DNA from: Kineosporia sp. A_224 | GTDB taxonomy: Bacteria > Actinomycetota > Actinomycetes > Actinomycetales > Kineosporiaceae | DNA length: 44,214 bases | NCBI RefSeq assembly: GCF_002198655.1 | Contig: NZ_MWLN01000117.1 | Span: 1-44,214, forward strand | Direction: 5' to 3' | Shown: positions 18,816 through 26,923 of the stretch, piece after piece | Layout of the letters: each line of letters begins with the position of its first letter | How positions within the stretch are numbered: the stretch's first letter is position 1 | The notes under the pieces: model-generated | Databases searched by the model: none | Seen by the model: only the letters and a program-made list of their open reading frames with translations | What the model was told of the DNA's origin: nothing | Translations under genes and position numbers: made by a program

Positions 18816-19562
18816 ATGGCCGGTAGGCGCGACGAGGGCGGGCAGCCCGCGACGTTCCCCGCACCCGGACCGCCGAGTCCGTCACCGTCCGCAGGGCCAC
18901 GCCGCGGCCGCCCGCCCGGCAGGTCAGGTGTCGAACTGCTGGACGAGGCCCGCGAGGAGTTCCTCACCCATGGGTACGCCGGCGCCACGATGGAGGCAGT
19001 GGCGCGGCGGTCGCGGATCTCGAAGAAGTCCTTGTATGCGCGGTACCCGTCCAAGCAGGACCTGTACGCCGCGGTCGTCACCGACTGGGTCCGTCGCGGT
19101 CGCGACGCCATGCGCCCCCACCTCGACGCTCTCGAGCAGGACGCGCTGAGCGGCGGCGCAGACGTCAGGGCGGCGCTCATGCGGTTCACCGCCGCACTGC
19201 AGGCGGCGGTTCTCAGCCCCGCCGTGCTGCGGATGCGCACCCTGGTCGCGGCTGAAGCCACCCGCACCCCGCAGGTCGCGAACGCTTACCTCAACGGCAG
19301 CTGGGAGGCGAACGTGCGCGCCCTCGGCCGGACCCTGGAGACCTTGATGGAGCACGGCGTGATCGCTTCTGCCGACGCCGGCGTGGCCGCCGAGCAGCTC
19401 ACCTGGCTCGCCCTCGCCGCCCCACTGAATCGCCTCACCCTCACTGGCGGAACGGCTACCTGCCCGTCCGACGCACTCGAAAGCATCGGCCGCCAGGCGG
19501 TCGACTCCTTCCTCGCCCGCTTCGCCCAACCCCAGAACCAACCCCAAGAACTAGCGCGCTGA
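18816..19562 (+). CDS. TetR/AcrR family transcriptional regulator
   Basis: A 248-residue regulator. A Pro-rich N-terminal extension of about 37 residues precedes the helix-turn-helix domain: LLDEAREEFLTHGYAGATME, ISKKSLYARYPSKQDLYAAV. The remaining helical ligand/dimerisation domain fits the AcrR C-terminal type. It is divergent from the small membrane protein, and the operator over that promoter suggests autoregulation and control of its neighbour. ATG 18816 has only a weak ribosome site, so the message may be nearly leaderless or start internally. Its ligand is unknown. Confidence 0.88.
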   Translation: MAGRRDEGGQPATFPAPGPPSPSPSAGPRRGRPPGRSGVELLDEAREEFLTHGYAGATMEAVARRSRISKKSLYARYPSKQDLYAAVVTDWVRRGRDAMRPHLDALEQDALSGGADVRAALMRFTAALQAAVLSPAVLRMRTLVAAEATRTPQVANAYLNGSWEANVRALGRTLETLMEHGVIASADAGVAAEQLTWLALAAPLNRLTLTGGTATCPSDALESIGRQAVDSFLARFAQPQNQPQELAR

Positions 19563-19584
19563 CGGTCGCGGCGGTCCCCACCGG

Positions 19585-19639
19585 GTCGCCCGGATCGCCC
19601 AGGTCGCCCAGGTCGCCCGGGGTCGCCCGGGTCGCCCGC
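19585..19639 (+). repeat. Six copies of a 9-bp unit RTCGCCCRG
   Basis: Units at 19585, 19594, 19603, 19612, 19622 (one extra G before it) and 19631 lie directly 3' of the tetR stop in the 207-bp gap before the next gene. Read on the minus strand they would encode Gly-x-Pro collagen-like residues, but no start or ribosome site supports a gene there. The tract may act in termination or be simple slippage DNA. Confidence 0.75.
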
Positions 19640-19769
19640 GTCGGGACGAATGGCCCGGTCCCGACGATCCGCTCGTGGGCGACGGTGAACGGGAACGCGC
19701 CGATCCACCCTGTCGTAGCACCGGGGGATCTGGTCGGCGGGTGGCGAGGGAGGTGGCAGGTGATCATGA

Positions 19770-20531
19770 ATGCTCTTCGAGCGGTTGTTCGCCCCTTTCG
19801 AGCCGAGTTCGGGGGTGAGACGGGACCTGTCGTCGCGAGCGCGTCCGAGTCGGCCGCGGTACCGGCTCGAGGGCGTGGCGCTTGCGCTGAGTGGGATGCT
19901 GTTCCTGGTCAAGGGGCTGCTCGACCTGAGGGTCGGTGAGCCCCCTGATGGTGCGGAGCTGCTGGTGTGGCGGTCGACGCAGACATCCTGGTTGGCGTTG
20001 ACCAACGAGGTCCTGTTCTTCGGTGTCGTCCTGCTGATCCCGGGCGTGATCGGCCTCTACTTCAGCCTGGCGGGTTTGCATCCCCGCGCGGCGGCTTGGG
20101 GGTGCGGACTGGTCGCGGCGGTCATCCCGGTGCTGATGACGTTGACGGTCGTCCACGGCCGTCTCGCCTACCCCGTGTACGGCATCGAGCCGAACGACCC
20201 GGCGACGCTGCAGGTGGTGGTCTCGCTGTACTACGGCGGTCTGCACGCGGTCGCCCTGCTCTTCGGCGTCGCCGTGACCCTGCTCGCTGTGGCGATGCGG
20301 AACACCCCGTACGGGAGGGCCGTCGTCGCGCTTGGCGTAGCCGTCGCACTGGGCGAGGTCGTCGGGGCGTATCCATGGCTGATCGGCCCCGGCCTGACGG
20401 CGACGTCTGCGGTGTTGTTCGCCGGATGGTTGGTCGCGGCAGGCGCCCGGCTCGCCACCGGCGACTTCACCCCCGGCGACTTCACCCCCGGCGACTTCAC
20501 GTCGGGCGGCAGCCACGACCGCGGCGGCTGA
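19770..20531 (+). CDS. Polytopic membrane protein of unknown family
   Basis: A 253-residue protein with about six membrane helices (for example VALALSGMLFLVKGLL, VLFFGVVLLIPGVIGLYFSLA, LVAAVIPVLMTLTVV, LHAVALLFGVAVTLLAVAM, VALGVAVALGEVVGAY, ATSAVLFAGWLVAAGA). I do not recognise the family. Its tail carries three copies of G-D-F-T-P/S, encoded by a 15-bp repeat GGCGACTTCACCCCC at 20460-20503. AGGGAGG lies upstream. The gap to the next gene is 54 bp, so it may head the operon to 22630. Confidence 0.65.
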   Translation: MLFERLFAPFEPSSGVRRDLSSRARPSRPRYRLEGVALALSGMLFLVKGLLDLRVGEPPDGAELLVWRSTQTSWLALTNEVLFFGVVLLIPGVIGLYFSLAGLHPRAAAWGCGLVAAVIPVLMTLTVVHGRLAYPVYGIEPNDPATLQVVVSLYYGGLHAVALLFGVAVTLLAVAMRNTPYGRAVVALGVAVALGEVVGAYPWLIGPGLTATSAVLFAGWLVAAGARLATGDFTPGDFTPGDFTSGGSHDRGG

Positions 20532-20585
20532 CGGACGTCCGGACGCTGCCGGGCAGCTGCAGAACAAGATCGAGGAGGTCGGTGC

Positions 20586-21671
20586 GTGAATACCACTGCT
20601 CGGGACAGGCACCACACTGCGTGGTCTGCGCGGGTCACTGTGGTGGCCGCCGCTGCCCGGGTCGCCCTGATCGGGTCGGGTGTGCTCACTCTGCTGCTGG
20701 GCCTGCTGGTCTGGACCGGTCGGGCCGACTGGTTGATCGGGATCCATGGCGGGCTGGCGTTCGTGCTGGTGTTCTCGCTGTGGACGCTTGCGGTGGTCGC
20801 GGTCGCGTCGCGGGTCTCGATCGCCGTGGTGGGATCGGCCGTCGCGTGGGGTCTGGCGGCGGTGGTGCTGGGTGGTGCCCAGGAGGATCTGCTGACCGGC
20901 GGCTGGCACTGGACGATCCAGGTCCTGCACCTGCTGGTCGGTGTGGGCGTCATCGGGTGGGGCCTGGTGTTGAGCCGGCTGCTCCACCAGGGACGGCCGA
21001 TGCAGCCTCGGCCTACCAGGCCCGCGGGCTCGACCACCCGCGACGGCCGGGCGGGCCGCGCCGGTGGAGCGGGGACCGTGGGCCAGCGCGAGGCGGCCGC
21101 ACGGTTTCTGGCCGTGAAGCGGGTCGCGGTGACCGGGGTCTCGCGGACCCCGGCAGGGCACGGCGCGAACGCGGTCTACCAGCGGTTGCGTGAGCGCGGG
21201 TATGACGTGTTCGCGGTCAACCCGAACGCCGAACGGGTGGAGGGCGACCCCTGCTACCCCGACCTTGGTTCGATCCCGGGCGGGGTCGGCGCGGTGGTGA
21301 TCGGCACGAGTCCGGCTGCGGCCCCGGCCACGGTCGAGCAGTGCGTCGAGCTCGGCATCGGCCTGGTCTGGATGCATCGGCTGTACGGTGCCGGCAGCGT
21401 CTCGGACGATGCCACCCGATACGGACGTGATCACGGCGTGATGGTCATCGACGGCGGCTGCCCCCTGATGTTCGACCCGACCGGCGACCCGGGCCACCAG
21501 CTGCTCCGTCGGATGGCCACCGCGACCGGCAAGGCCCCCCGCCGCGTCGAGGCCGGCGCCGAAGCGATCACCGGTGGAGGTCCAGGACAGGGGCCAGGAC
21601 AGGCGAGTCAGGCGCCTGACCTGACCGGCGGGCAGGTCGACCGTGGACCGGGTGGAGGGGGAGACCGATGA
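20586..21671 (+). CDS. Fusion of a four-helix membrane domain to a CoA-binding Rossmann domain
   Basis: A 361-residue protein. Residues 20-130 hold four membrane helices. After a Gly/Arg/Pro linker (about 131-160) comes a CoA-binding domain: KRVAVTGVSRTPAGHGANAVY, YDVFAVNPNAERVEGDPCYPDL, AVVIGTSPAAAPATVEQCVELGIGLVWMHR and MVIDGGCPLMFDP. This is the stand-alone CoA_binding type (YccU-like), usually a soluble protein of about 140 residues. The C-terminus is a Gly/Gln-rich tail. GTG 20586 has GAGGAGG 7 bp upstream. The stop overlaps the next start as ATGA. The fusion would place a nucleotide- or CoA-sensing domain at the membrane; its role is unknown. Confidence 0.8.
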   Translation: MNTTARDRHHTAWSARVTVVAAAARVALIGSGVLTLLLGLLVWTGRADWLIGIHGGLAFVLVFSLWTLAVVAVASRVSIAVVGSAVAWGLAAVVLGGAQEDLLTGGWHWTIQVLHLLVGVGVIGWGLVLSRLLHQGRPMQPRPTRPAGSTTRDGRAGRAGGAGTVGQREAAARFLAVKRVAVTGVSRTPAGHGANAVYQRLRERGYDVFAVNPNAERVEGDPCYPDLGSIPGGVGAVVIGTSPAAAPATVEQCVELGIGLVWMHRLYGAGSVSDDATRYGRDHGVMVIDGGCPLMFDPTGDPGHQLLRRMATATGKAPRRVEAGAEAITGGGPGQGPGQASQAPDLTGGQVDRGPGGGGDR

Positions 21672-22630
21672 GCCGGCACCCCACGGAACAGGCACCGCAG
21701 ACGATGGGCGGGCGGCGCGGGTGGACCCAACGGCTGTACGGGGTCAAGCGCTGGCTCTACCGGGGCGGCCGGCCGCAGCGGCTGGCCAGAGGGTTGAACC
21801 GGCTCTGGGCGTTCGTGTTCGCCGCCGGCTGGTTCTCACCCGGCAACGCGATGACCCTGGAGGTCCGAGGCCGCCGCACCGGTAAGACCATCGCGTTCCC
21901 TGTCGTGGTGGCAGAGCATGATGGCGGCCGCTACCTGGTGTCGATGCTCGGCGAGGACGCGAACTGGGTCCAGAACGTGCGCGCGGCCGACGGTCAGGGT
22001 GTGCTGCGCCGGCACGGCGCCGAGCAGGTCCGGCTGGTCGAGGTGGCGCCCGCCGACCGGGCACCGATCCTGCGTGCCTACCTGGACGCGGCCCCCGGCG
22101 CGCGCCCGCACATCCCGGTCGACCGGCGCGCGCCACTGGAGGAGTTCGACCGGATCGCCGACCAGTACCCGGCATTCATGATCGCCCCCGCCACTCCGGC
22201 GGAGCATCCGTCACAGCCGGCCGGTCAGGGCTACGCGCGGGCGCCTGTGGAGCTCAGCGCCCACCTGAGTGTGCGCCCCGGCCAGCTCGACGGTTTCAGG
22301 CGGCAGGCCGGCGAATGCATCCGGCTGACCCGCGAGCTGGACACCGGCACACTGCGCTACGACTGGTTCCTGCGCGACGACGGCACCGCGTGCGAGGTCC
22401 GGGAGGCCTACACCGGCCCAGCGGCGCTGGCCGAGCACCGCCACCACATCGCCCCCGCCCTGCAGACCATGTTCGAACGGTACGCCGACGACCACGAGAT
22501 GACCCTGTACGCGGACCCGAACCCACAGCTGCACGCGCAGCTGCACGACCTGGCCGAGGCACACCACATGACCGACCACGTCACCTGGTTCACCTTCCTG
22601 GACGGGCTCGAACCAGTCCCGCGGCCATGA
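21668..22630 (+). CDS. Fusion of Ddn-type F420-dependent nitroreductase domain with an ABM monooxygenase-like domain
   Basis: A 320-residue protein with two recognisable parts. Residues about 25-160 match the deazaflavin (F420)-dependent nitroreductase family: AMTLEVRGRRTGKTIAFPVV, YLVSMLGEDANWVQNVRAA, and a region close to PADRAPILRAYL. Residues about 190-280 match the antibiotic biosynthesis monooxygenase fold: VELSAHLSVRPGQLDGFRR, GTLRYDWFLRDDGTACEVRE and LAEHRHHIAPALQTMFERY. The two are joined by a Pro/Ala linker within one open frame. The start overlaps the previous stop (ATGA). The Ddn half should bind F420; what the ABM half oxidises is unknown. Confidence 0.82.
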   Translation: MSRHPTEQAPQTMGGRRGWTQRLYGVKRWLYRGGRPQRLARGLNRLWAFVFAAGWFSPGNAMTLEVRGRRTGKTIAFPVVVAEHDGGRYLVSMLGEDANWVQNVRAADGQGVLRRHGAEQVRLVEVAPADRAPILRAYLDAAPGARPHIPVDRRAPLEEFDRIADQYPAFMIAPATPAEHPSQPAGQGYARAPVELSAHLSVRPGQLDGFRRQAGECIRLTRELDTGTLRYDWFLRDDGTACEVREAYTGPAALAEHRHHIAPALQTMFERYADDHEMTLYADPNPQLHAQLHDLAEAHHMTDHVTWFTFLDGLEPVPRP

Positions 22631-22670
22631 CGCCGAACGTCACGGCCACCGCCAACCGGATCCAGAGGCC

Positions 22671-23264
22671 GTGGAGAGCGTCGGCAGAGGGGCAACCCCC
22701 CCACGGTCGGTGGCCGCGACGTTCGACTCACCACGACGACGGGCCGCCTCGATGGACGGGCCACGACGACGGGCCGCGACGATGAGCGGCCGCCCGGGGT
22801 TGGGAGTGCTTCGGGTCGTCCTGGCGGTCAACGGCGCGGTGTTCCTGGTCCGGGCGGGACTCAACCTCCACAGCCCGACCACGTTCTACCTGGCGGCCGG
22901 GGCCCCGGCCAACGCGATGGACGCGGTGCGGGTGCTGGGGATCAGCTACGCCACGCTCGCGCTGATCCAGTTGGGCGCCTCCCGCGTGAGCGACGCGTCG
23001 GCGGTCAGGGTGGCCGCTGCTGCGTCCATGTTCTTCGCCGTCGGGGTGGCCACGCAGGCGCTCCTGCTGGCGCCCGGGGCGATGGACACCTTTCACCGGT
23101 TGCGGTGGGGATCGGCGGCGGAGAACGTCCTGGTGGCCGTGGCCTATGCCGTGCTCCTGTACCGAAGTCGCCGACACGCCGAGACGCACCGACCCCTCCC
23201 GTCAACCGGGACAGCAGAGGGCCCCGCCACACCACCCGCAGAGGCGCCACCGCCGACATCCTGA
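22671..23264 (+). CDS. Small four-helix membrane protein, family not recognised
   Basis: The confident part starts near the ATG at 22782 (MSGRPGLGVLRVVLAVNGAV) and has four membrane helices ending VLVAVAYAVLLYRSRR plus a Pro-rich tail. The frame is open back to a GTG at 22671, but the extra residues are Arg-rich and encoded partly by a duplicated 30-bp unit, with CCACGACGACGGGCCGC at 22731-22747 and again at 22761-22777. No start has a strong ribosome site (CAGAGG is only 2 bp before 22671), so the true start is uncertain. Confidence 0.65.
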   Translation: MESVGRGATPPRSVAATFDSPRRRAASMDGPRRRAATMSGRPGLGVLRVVLAVNGAVFLVRAGLNLHSPTTFYLAAGAPANAMDAVRVLGISYATLALIQLGASRVSDASAVRVAAAASMFFAVGVATQALLLAPGAMDTFHRLRWGSAAENVLVAVAYAVLLYRSRRHAETHRPLPSTGTAEGPATPPAEAPPPTS

Positions 23265-23331
23265 CCGAACCCGACGTTCACGCCGCTGGTTGCACTCCGA
23301 CTCGCTATGACATGCGCTCTCATACGGTTGG

Positions 23332-23347
23332 CATACGTCGGCGTACG
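23332..23347. promoter_or_regulatory. Operator-like palindrome CATACG-N4-CGTACG
   Basis: This matches 11 of 12 positions of the CATACG-N4-CGTATG palindrome found beside the tetR at 24025. It sits in the 152-bp gap between two gene 3' ends. A further CATACG lies at 23321-23326. No promoter is certain here, so it may be a relic or a secondary binding site. Confidence 0.45.
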
Positions 23348-23416
23348 TTTGACTCTGTCCACCCGGTCGCCTCGTCGAGGGCAACCGTAAGGGACATCAC
23401 GTCGCCACCGCCCAGA

Positions 23417-24025
23417 TCACGGCCTGGGTTCCGCGGGTGACGGGTCGAGGGCGGCCAGGACCAGGTCGAGGTAGGCGTGTCGGGCGGCCTGGGTGCGGGG
23501 CAGGACGTCGGGGGTGGAGTGGGCCAGCTGGACGTGGCCGAGGTAGGCGCTGTAGGCGAGCAGGGCGTGGCGCCGGGCGGTGGCCGGCGGGTGGCCGAGG
23601 CGGCGGTAGAGGCGGGCCAGGTAGTCCAGCCGGGCGGCGGTGACCCGTTGGAGAACCGGTGCCACCAAGGGGTTGTCGGCGCTGGCCAGCAGGGTGAGCC
23701 CGACCGGGTCGGTCTCGGCCATGCGGACCGCCCGTCGTGTCACCAGCCGTAGCCGTTCGCGGGGGTCCTCGGTGGCGGCGTCGACCTCGGCGTTGACCTG
23801 CACGGTGTGCCGCTGCTCCCACAGCTCGAGGGCGGCGGCGATCAGGTCGTCGCGGTTGTCGAAGTGGTGGTAGAAGCTGCCCTTGGTGGTCGCGAGCCGC
23901 TGCGCGATCGGCTCGACGGCCACGGCGGCCAGACCGCCCCGCGACAGGGCCGCCAACGCCGCTTCCGCCCAGTCCTTGCGGTCCAGTCGGCGTCGGGGGC
24001 TTGCTGACGATCTCACCATGTGCAT
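23417..24025 (-). CDS. TetR/AcrR family transcriptional regulator
   Basis: A 202-residue regulator with a typical N-terminal helix-turn-helix: DWAEAALAALSRGGLAAVAV, LATTKGSFYHHFDNRDDLIA. The C-terminal half is helical (EQRHTVQVNAEVDAATEDPRERLRLVTRRAVRMAETDP) and likely binds a ligand. It is divergent from an FAD oxidoreductase gene with only 57 bp between the starts, and a near-perfect 20-bp palindrome lies in that gap. Autorepression and repression of the oxidoreductase operon are therefore likely. ATG codons at 24025 and 24019 are both possible starts. Confidence 0.9.
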   Translation of the reverse strand: MHMVRSSASPRRRLDRKDWAEAALAALSRGGLAAVAVEPIAQRLATTKGSFYHHFDNRDDLIAAALELWEQRHTVQVNAEVDAATEDPRERLRLVTRRAVRMAETDPVGLTLLASADNPLVAPVLQRVTAARLDYLARLYRRLGHPPATARRHALLAYSAYLGHVQLAHSTPDVLPRTQAARHAYLDLVLAALDPSPAEPRP

Positions 24026-24041
24026 ACCCTACCGCATGGCT

Positions 24042-24061
24042 AACATACGTACACGTATGTT
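24042..24061. promoter_or_regulatory. 20-bp TetR operator palindrome
   Basis: AACATACGT and ACGTATGTT are perfect 9-bp inverted arms separated by AC. The site lies between the tetR start at 24025 and the oxidoreductase start at 24083. Its core CATACG-N4-CGTATG recurs with one mismatch at 23332, 27459 and 27480. Position and symmetry make this the best candidate binding site of the adjacent TetR protein. Confidence 0.8.
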
Positions 24062-24082
24062 GGATGAGCGACGGAGCGCAAC

Positions 24083-25369
24083 ATGGGTTCATCGGCGTAT
24101 GACGTGATCGTTGTCGGTGCCAGGGTCGCGGGTGCGGCCACGGCGATGCTGATGGCCCGGGCCGGGTTGCGGGTGCTGCTGCTGGACCGCGCCCGGTTCC
24201 CCAGCGATGCGGTGTCCTCCCATCAGGTGCAGGTGCCGGGCGTCGCCCTGCTCGAGCAGTGGGGGGTGCTGGCACCGCTGCTCGCGGCCGGGACACCGCC
24301 CGCTCACCGGGCCGAGTTCGACCTGGACGGCGTGCTGCTGGCGGCCGACTTTCCCTCGCTGGGGACGGTGGGCGCGGTCTGCAGTCCACGGCGCTACCTG
24401 TTGGACGCGGCGCTCGTCGAGGCGGCACGGGCGGCGGGGGCCGAGGTGCGCGAGGGGTTCACGGTCACCGGCCTGCAGCGGTCCGGCGGTCGCGTGGTCG
24501 GGGTCGTCGGCCATGGACGCTCGGGTGCCGCGGCCCGGGAGGATGCGGCCCTGGTGGTCGGCGCCGACGGCAAGCACTCCACCGTGGCCGCCCTGGTCGG
24601 TGCCCGCAGCTACCGGACCCGGTCACCGCAGACGTTCGCCTCCTACGCCTACTGGTCCGGGGTGGACCTGGGCGGGACCGCCCGCTTGTACACCAGGCCC
24701 GGCCTGGCAGCGGCCGCCTTCCCCACCAATGACGGCCTGAGCGTGGTCTTCCTGTCCCAACCCCGCCAGGGTTTCGAGCAGTACCGCCGCGACGTCCGGG
24801 CCGGTCTCGCCGCAGCGGCGAGCAGGGCCGGGGACCTCGGGGAACGACTGCGAGGCGCCCGGATCGTGGAGCGGATCCGCACCACGCCCGACCTGCCGCA
24901 CCGCCTCACCACGCCCTGCGGGCCGGGCTGGGCGCTGGCCGGCGACGCCGCCGCGGTGATGGATCCGGTCACCGCGCAAGGCATCACCCACGCGCTGCGC
25001 GACGCCGACCGCCTCGCCCGAGCGGTGATCGGCGCCGGCCACGACCGGGACCGCCTGGCCGCCGCACTGCGGTCGGCCTGGCGGGACCGGGACCGGGCCC
25101 TGCGCGGCGTCTTCGACGGCACCGCCCGGCTGGCCGCACTGGCGCCCCTGAACCGTGCCCAACGTGCGCTGCTGTCCGTGGTCGCCGACGACCCGGACCG
25201 GGCCGCAGCCTTCGTCGCAGCCTTCACCGGCACCGCCCCCTGGCAGGACTCGATGACCCCCTGGGGCGCCGTCCGCGGCATCGGGGCGACCGGGCTCATC
25301 CGAGCTGCCGGCCATCTCAGGGATCCCGGCCCACCGCGAGTCGGCGGCCCGCGGCGGCGGGCGTCATGA
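24083..25369 (+). CDS. FAD-dependent oxidoreductase (geranylgeranyl reductase/PHBH-like)
   Basis: A 428-residue flavoprotein. The Rossmann FAD motif YDVIVVGARVAGAATAMLMA starts at residue 6, followed by the acidic end of the second strand (VLLLDRARF). A second FAD motif GWALAGDAAAVMDPVTAQGI is near residue 290. These place it in the para-hydroxybenzoate hydroxylase/geranylgeranyl reductase superfamily. ATG 24083 has GGAG 7 bp upstream. The stop overlaps the following methyltransferase-like gene by ATGA. The pair with an isoprenoid-type methyltransferase hints at a lipid or isoprenoid substrate, but the substrate is unknown. Confidence 0.87.
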   Translation: MGSSAYDVIVVGARVAGAATAMLMARAGLRVLLLDRARFPSDAVSSHQVQVPGVALLEQWGVLAPLLAAGTPPAHRAEFDLDGVLLAADFPSLGTVGAVCSPRRYLLDAALVEAARAAGAEVREGFTVTGLQRSGGRVVGVVGHGRSGAAAREDAALVVGADGKHSTVAALVGARSYRTRSPQTFASYAYWSGVDLGGTARLYTRPGLAAAAFPTNDGLSVVFLSQPRQGFEQYRRDVRAGLAAAASRAGDLGERLRGARIVERIRTTPDLPHRLTTPCGPGWALAGDAAAVMDPVTAQGITHALRDADRLARAVIGAGHDRDRLAAALRSAWRDRDRALRGVFDGTARLAALAPLNRAQRALLSVVADDPDRAAAFVAAFTGTAPWQDSMTPWGAVRGIGATGLIRAAGHLRDPGPPRVGGPRRRAS

Positions 25370-25866
25370 ACCGGGGCAGAGCGGCCTTGGGCACCCTCGT
25401 CTTCCTGTTCCTTGCCCCCGGAACCGTGGCCGGGATGATGCCGCGGTGGATCACCGGCTGGCAGGTCCCGCCCATGCCGACCTGGTGGGTCGGGGCCCAG
25501 GCCGCCGGGGTGGCACTGATCGCCGCCGCCCTCACGTCCCTGGTGGCCGAGTTCACCCGGTTCGCCGTGCAAGGCATCGGAACCCCAGCCCCGGTCGCTC
25601 CCACGCGGCACCTCGTCGTCCGCGGTCTGTACCGGTACGTCCGCAACCCGATGTACCTGTGCGTCGACGCGCTCCTGCTCGGGCAGACCCTGCTGTTCGC
25701 CAGCCTGCCCCTACTGGCCTACACCGTGCTCGCCGCCCTGGCGATGGCCGCGTTCGCCCACTGGTACGAGGAACCCAACCTGGGCGCGCGCTTCGGCGCC
25801 CAGTACCAGCAGTACCGCAGCCGTACCCCAGGCTGGCTGCCCCGAGCCCCAGGAGGCAGGCCATGA
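25366..25866 (+). CDS. Isoprenylcysteine carboxyl methyltransferase/PEMT-like membrane methyltransferase
   Basis: A 166-residue membrane protein. Hydrophobic helices occupy residues 5-25, 43-65 and 103-128. The family signature GLYRYVRNPMYLCVDALLLG and the C-terminal HWYEEPNLGARFGAQYQQY motif (the E-E-P-x-L-x-x-x-F-G-x-x-Y-x-x-Y pattern) are characteristic of the ICMT/phospholipid methyltransferase superfamily, which uses S-adenosylmethionine. It is translationally coupled to the FAD oxidoreductase. Both are probably controlled by the TetR at 24025. Confidence 0.88.
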   Translation: MNRGRAALGTLVFLFLAPGTVAGMMPRWITGWQVPPMPTWWVGAQAAGVALIAAALTSLVAEFTRFAVQGIGTPAPVAPTRHLVVRGLYRYVRNPMYLCVDALLLGQTLLFASLPLLAYTVLAALAMAAFAHWYEEPNLGARFGAQYQQYRSRTPGWLPRAPGGRP

Positions 25867-26253
25867 AGAAGCCCATTGGGGGACGTCGCGCGAGCAGCGC
25901 CGAGCCGACCTCGGTCCGGTGCTGCGTCAGGTCGCGGTTCGAGGTACTCGACCAGCGGTTGCGGCCCACGAACGGCGACGAGTGGATTCGACGACCGAGG
26001 CCGACTCTGGGCCGCCGCCCACGACGGGCCTCCACTGCCTCGACCCCGACACCACCGTGCTCGGCGAACAGCACCTGCCCCGAGACCGGCCTCCAACCTC
26101 ACCTGCGGCGGACCGAGACGCAACGACCTGTTCATCACCGCGTCCGGCTCGCCGTACACCCTGCCCGTCAACTACACGGCACCCGGTCGCTCCGCGAAGC
26201 CCGCGGGCCTTGATGTTCGAGCATCCGTGGACCGTCACATCACAAACGAATGA
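25863..26253 (+). pseudogene. Decayed SMP-30/gluconolactonase-like gene, internally deleted and frameshifted
   Basis: Pieces of one SMP-30/gluconolactonase-type protein appear in order in all three forward frames. An ATG at 25863, overlapping the methyltransferase stop, leads to FEVLDQRLRPTNGDEW, which resembles the family N-terminus. The frame then changes: DDRGRLWAAAHDG near 25996-26032, GLHCLDPDTTVLGEQHLP near 26029-26082, and SNLTCGGPRRNDLFITASG near 26090-26148, which resembles the family C-terminus. Roughly 170-200 central residues are missing. The start position suggests it was once the third gene of the oxidoreductase operon. No intact product is expected. Confidence 0.72.
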
Positions 26254-26431
26254 ACTGTGACAGTGCGACGCATCGTGAAGCGACCGCCCCCAGCCCTCTT
26301 GTGGGCCATGAAGGTCCCACCGACCTCGGCTCGGCGGCGTGGTTGACCGGTTGACGAGATCGGGCATGCCCGACCGGGAAGCGTGTGACCGACCAGACTG
26401 ATTCGGTGGGAACGACCGACGGAGGAGAGCC

Positions 26432-26923
26432 ATGTTCGGAGGATGGGTCGTAGCTGCGCTGAGCGCGCTCCTGCTGCTGGTCGCACTCGCAGCCGGGGTG
26501 CTCCTGTGGGGCCTGCGCCGCAAGTACCCGCCCGTCCTCGACACGGTCCGCCGGTTCGCCCGCGACGTCAGCAACCCACGGCTACTGAAGACGGCCGGCC
26601 AGCCCGGCTCGATCGCGGCCATCCTGCGGCACAAGGGTCGCAGCTCCGGAAGCCTCTACGAGACACCCGTAACCGCTGTCGCCGGCGTAGGAGGGTTCGT
26701 GATCGCCTTAACCTACGGGGCGAACACCGACTGGATGAAGAACCTGCTCGCCGCCGGTTCGGCCGTCCTGGTCCACGACGGGCAGACGCATCCCGTGGAT
26801 CGACCCAAGGTCGTTCCGCTCGCCGAGGCGATCCAAGACTTCCCGCCCGGCGTAAGAATGGCGCTGCGCCTGTTCGGCGCCCAGGAATGCGTGCGCCTGC
26901 ACACCGCCGCGAACTCGCCGTAG
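26432..26923 (+). CDS. Ddn-family (F420-dependent nitroreductase-like) protein with N-terminal membrane helix
   Basis: A 163-residue protein. The N-terminal helix VVAALSALLLLVALAAGVLLWGL should anchor it, with the enzymatic domain following. YETPVTAVAGVGGFVIAL, TYGANTDWMKNLLAAGSAV and the C-terminal half resemble the deazaflavin-dependent nitroreductase family. ATG 26432 has GGAGGAGAG upstream. It is the second Ddn-type domain in the window. Membrane-anchored Ddn relatives are known in actinobacteria; the substrate is unknown. It stands alone between two decayed genes. Confidence 0.85.
   Translation: MFGGWVVAALSALLLLVALAAGVLLWGLRRKYPPVLDTVRRFARDVSNPRLLKTAGQPGSIAAILRHKGRSSGSLYETPVTAVAGVGGFVIALTYGANTDWMKNLLAAGSAVLVHDGQTHPVDRPKVVPLAEAIQDFPPGVRMALRLFGAQECVRLHTAANSP

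Noticed and set aside
19286-20005. Collagen-like Gly-x-Pro frame on the minus strand
   Set aside because: It is produced by the 9-bp RTCGCCCRG repeat and by antisense of tetR; no start or ribosome site supports it.
21262-21280. T-arm-like GGTTCGATCC suggesting a tRNA
   Set aside because: It lies inside the CoA-binding domain coding sequence and no acceptor, D or anticodon arm can be drawn around it.
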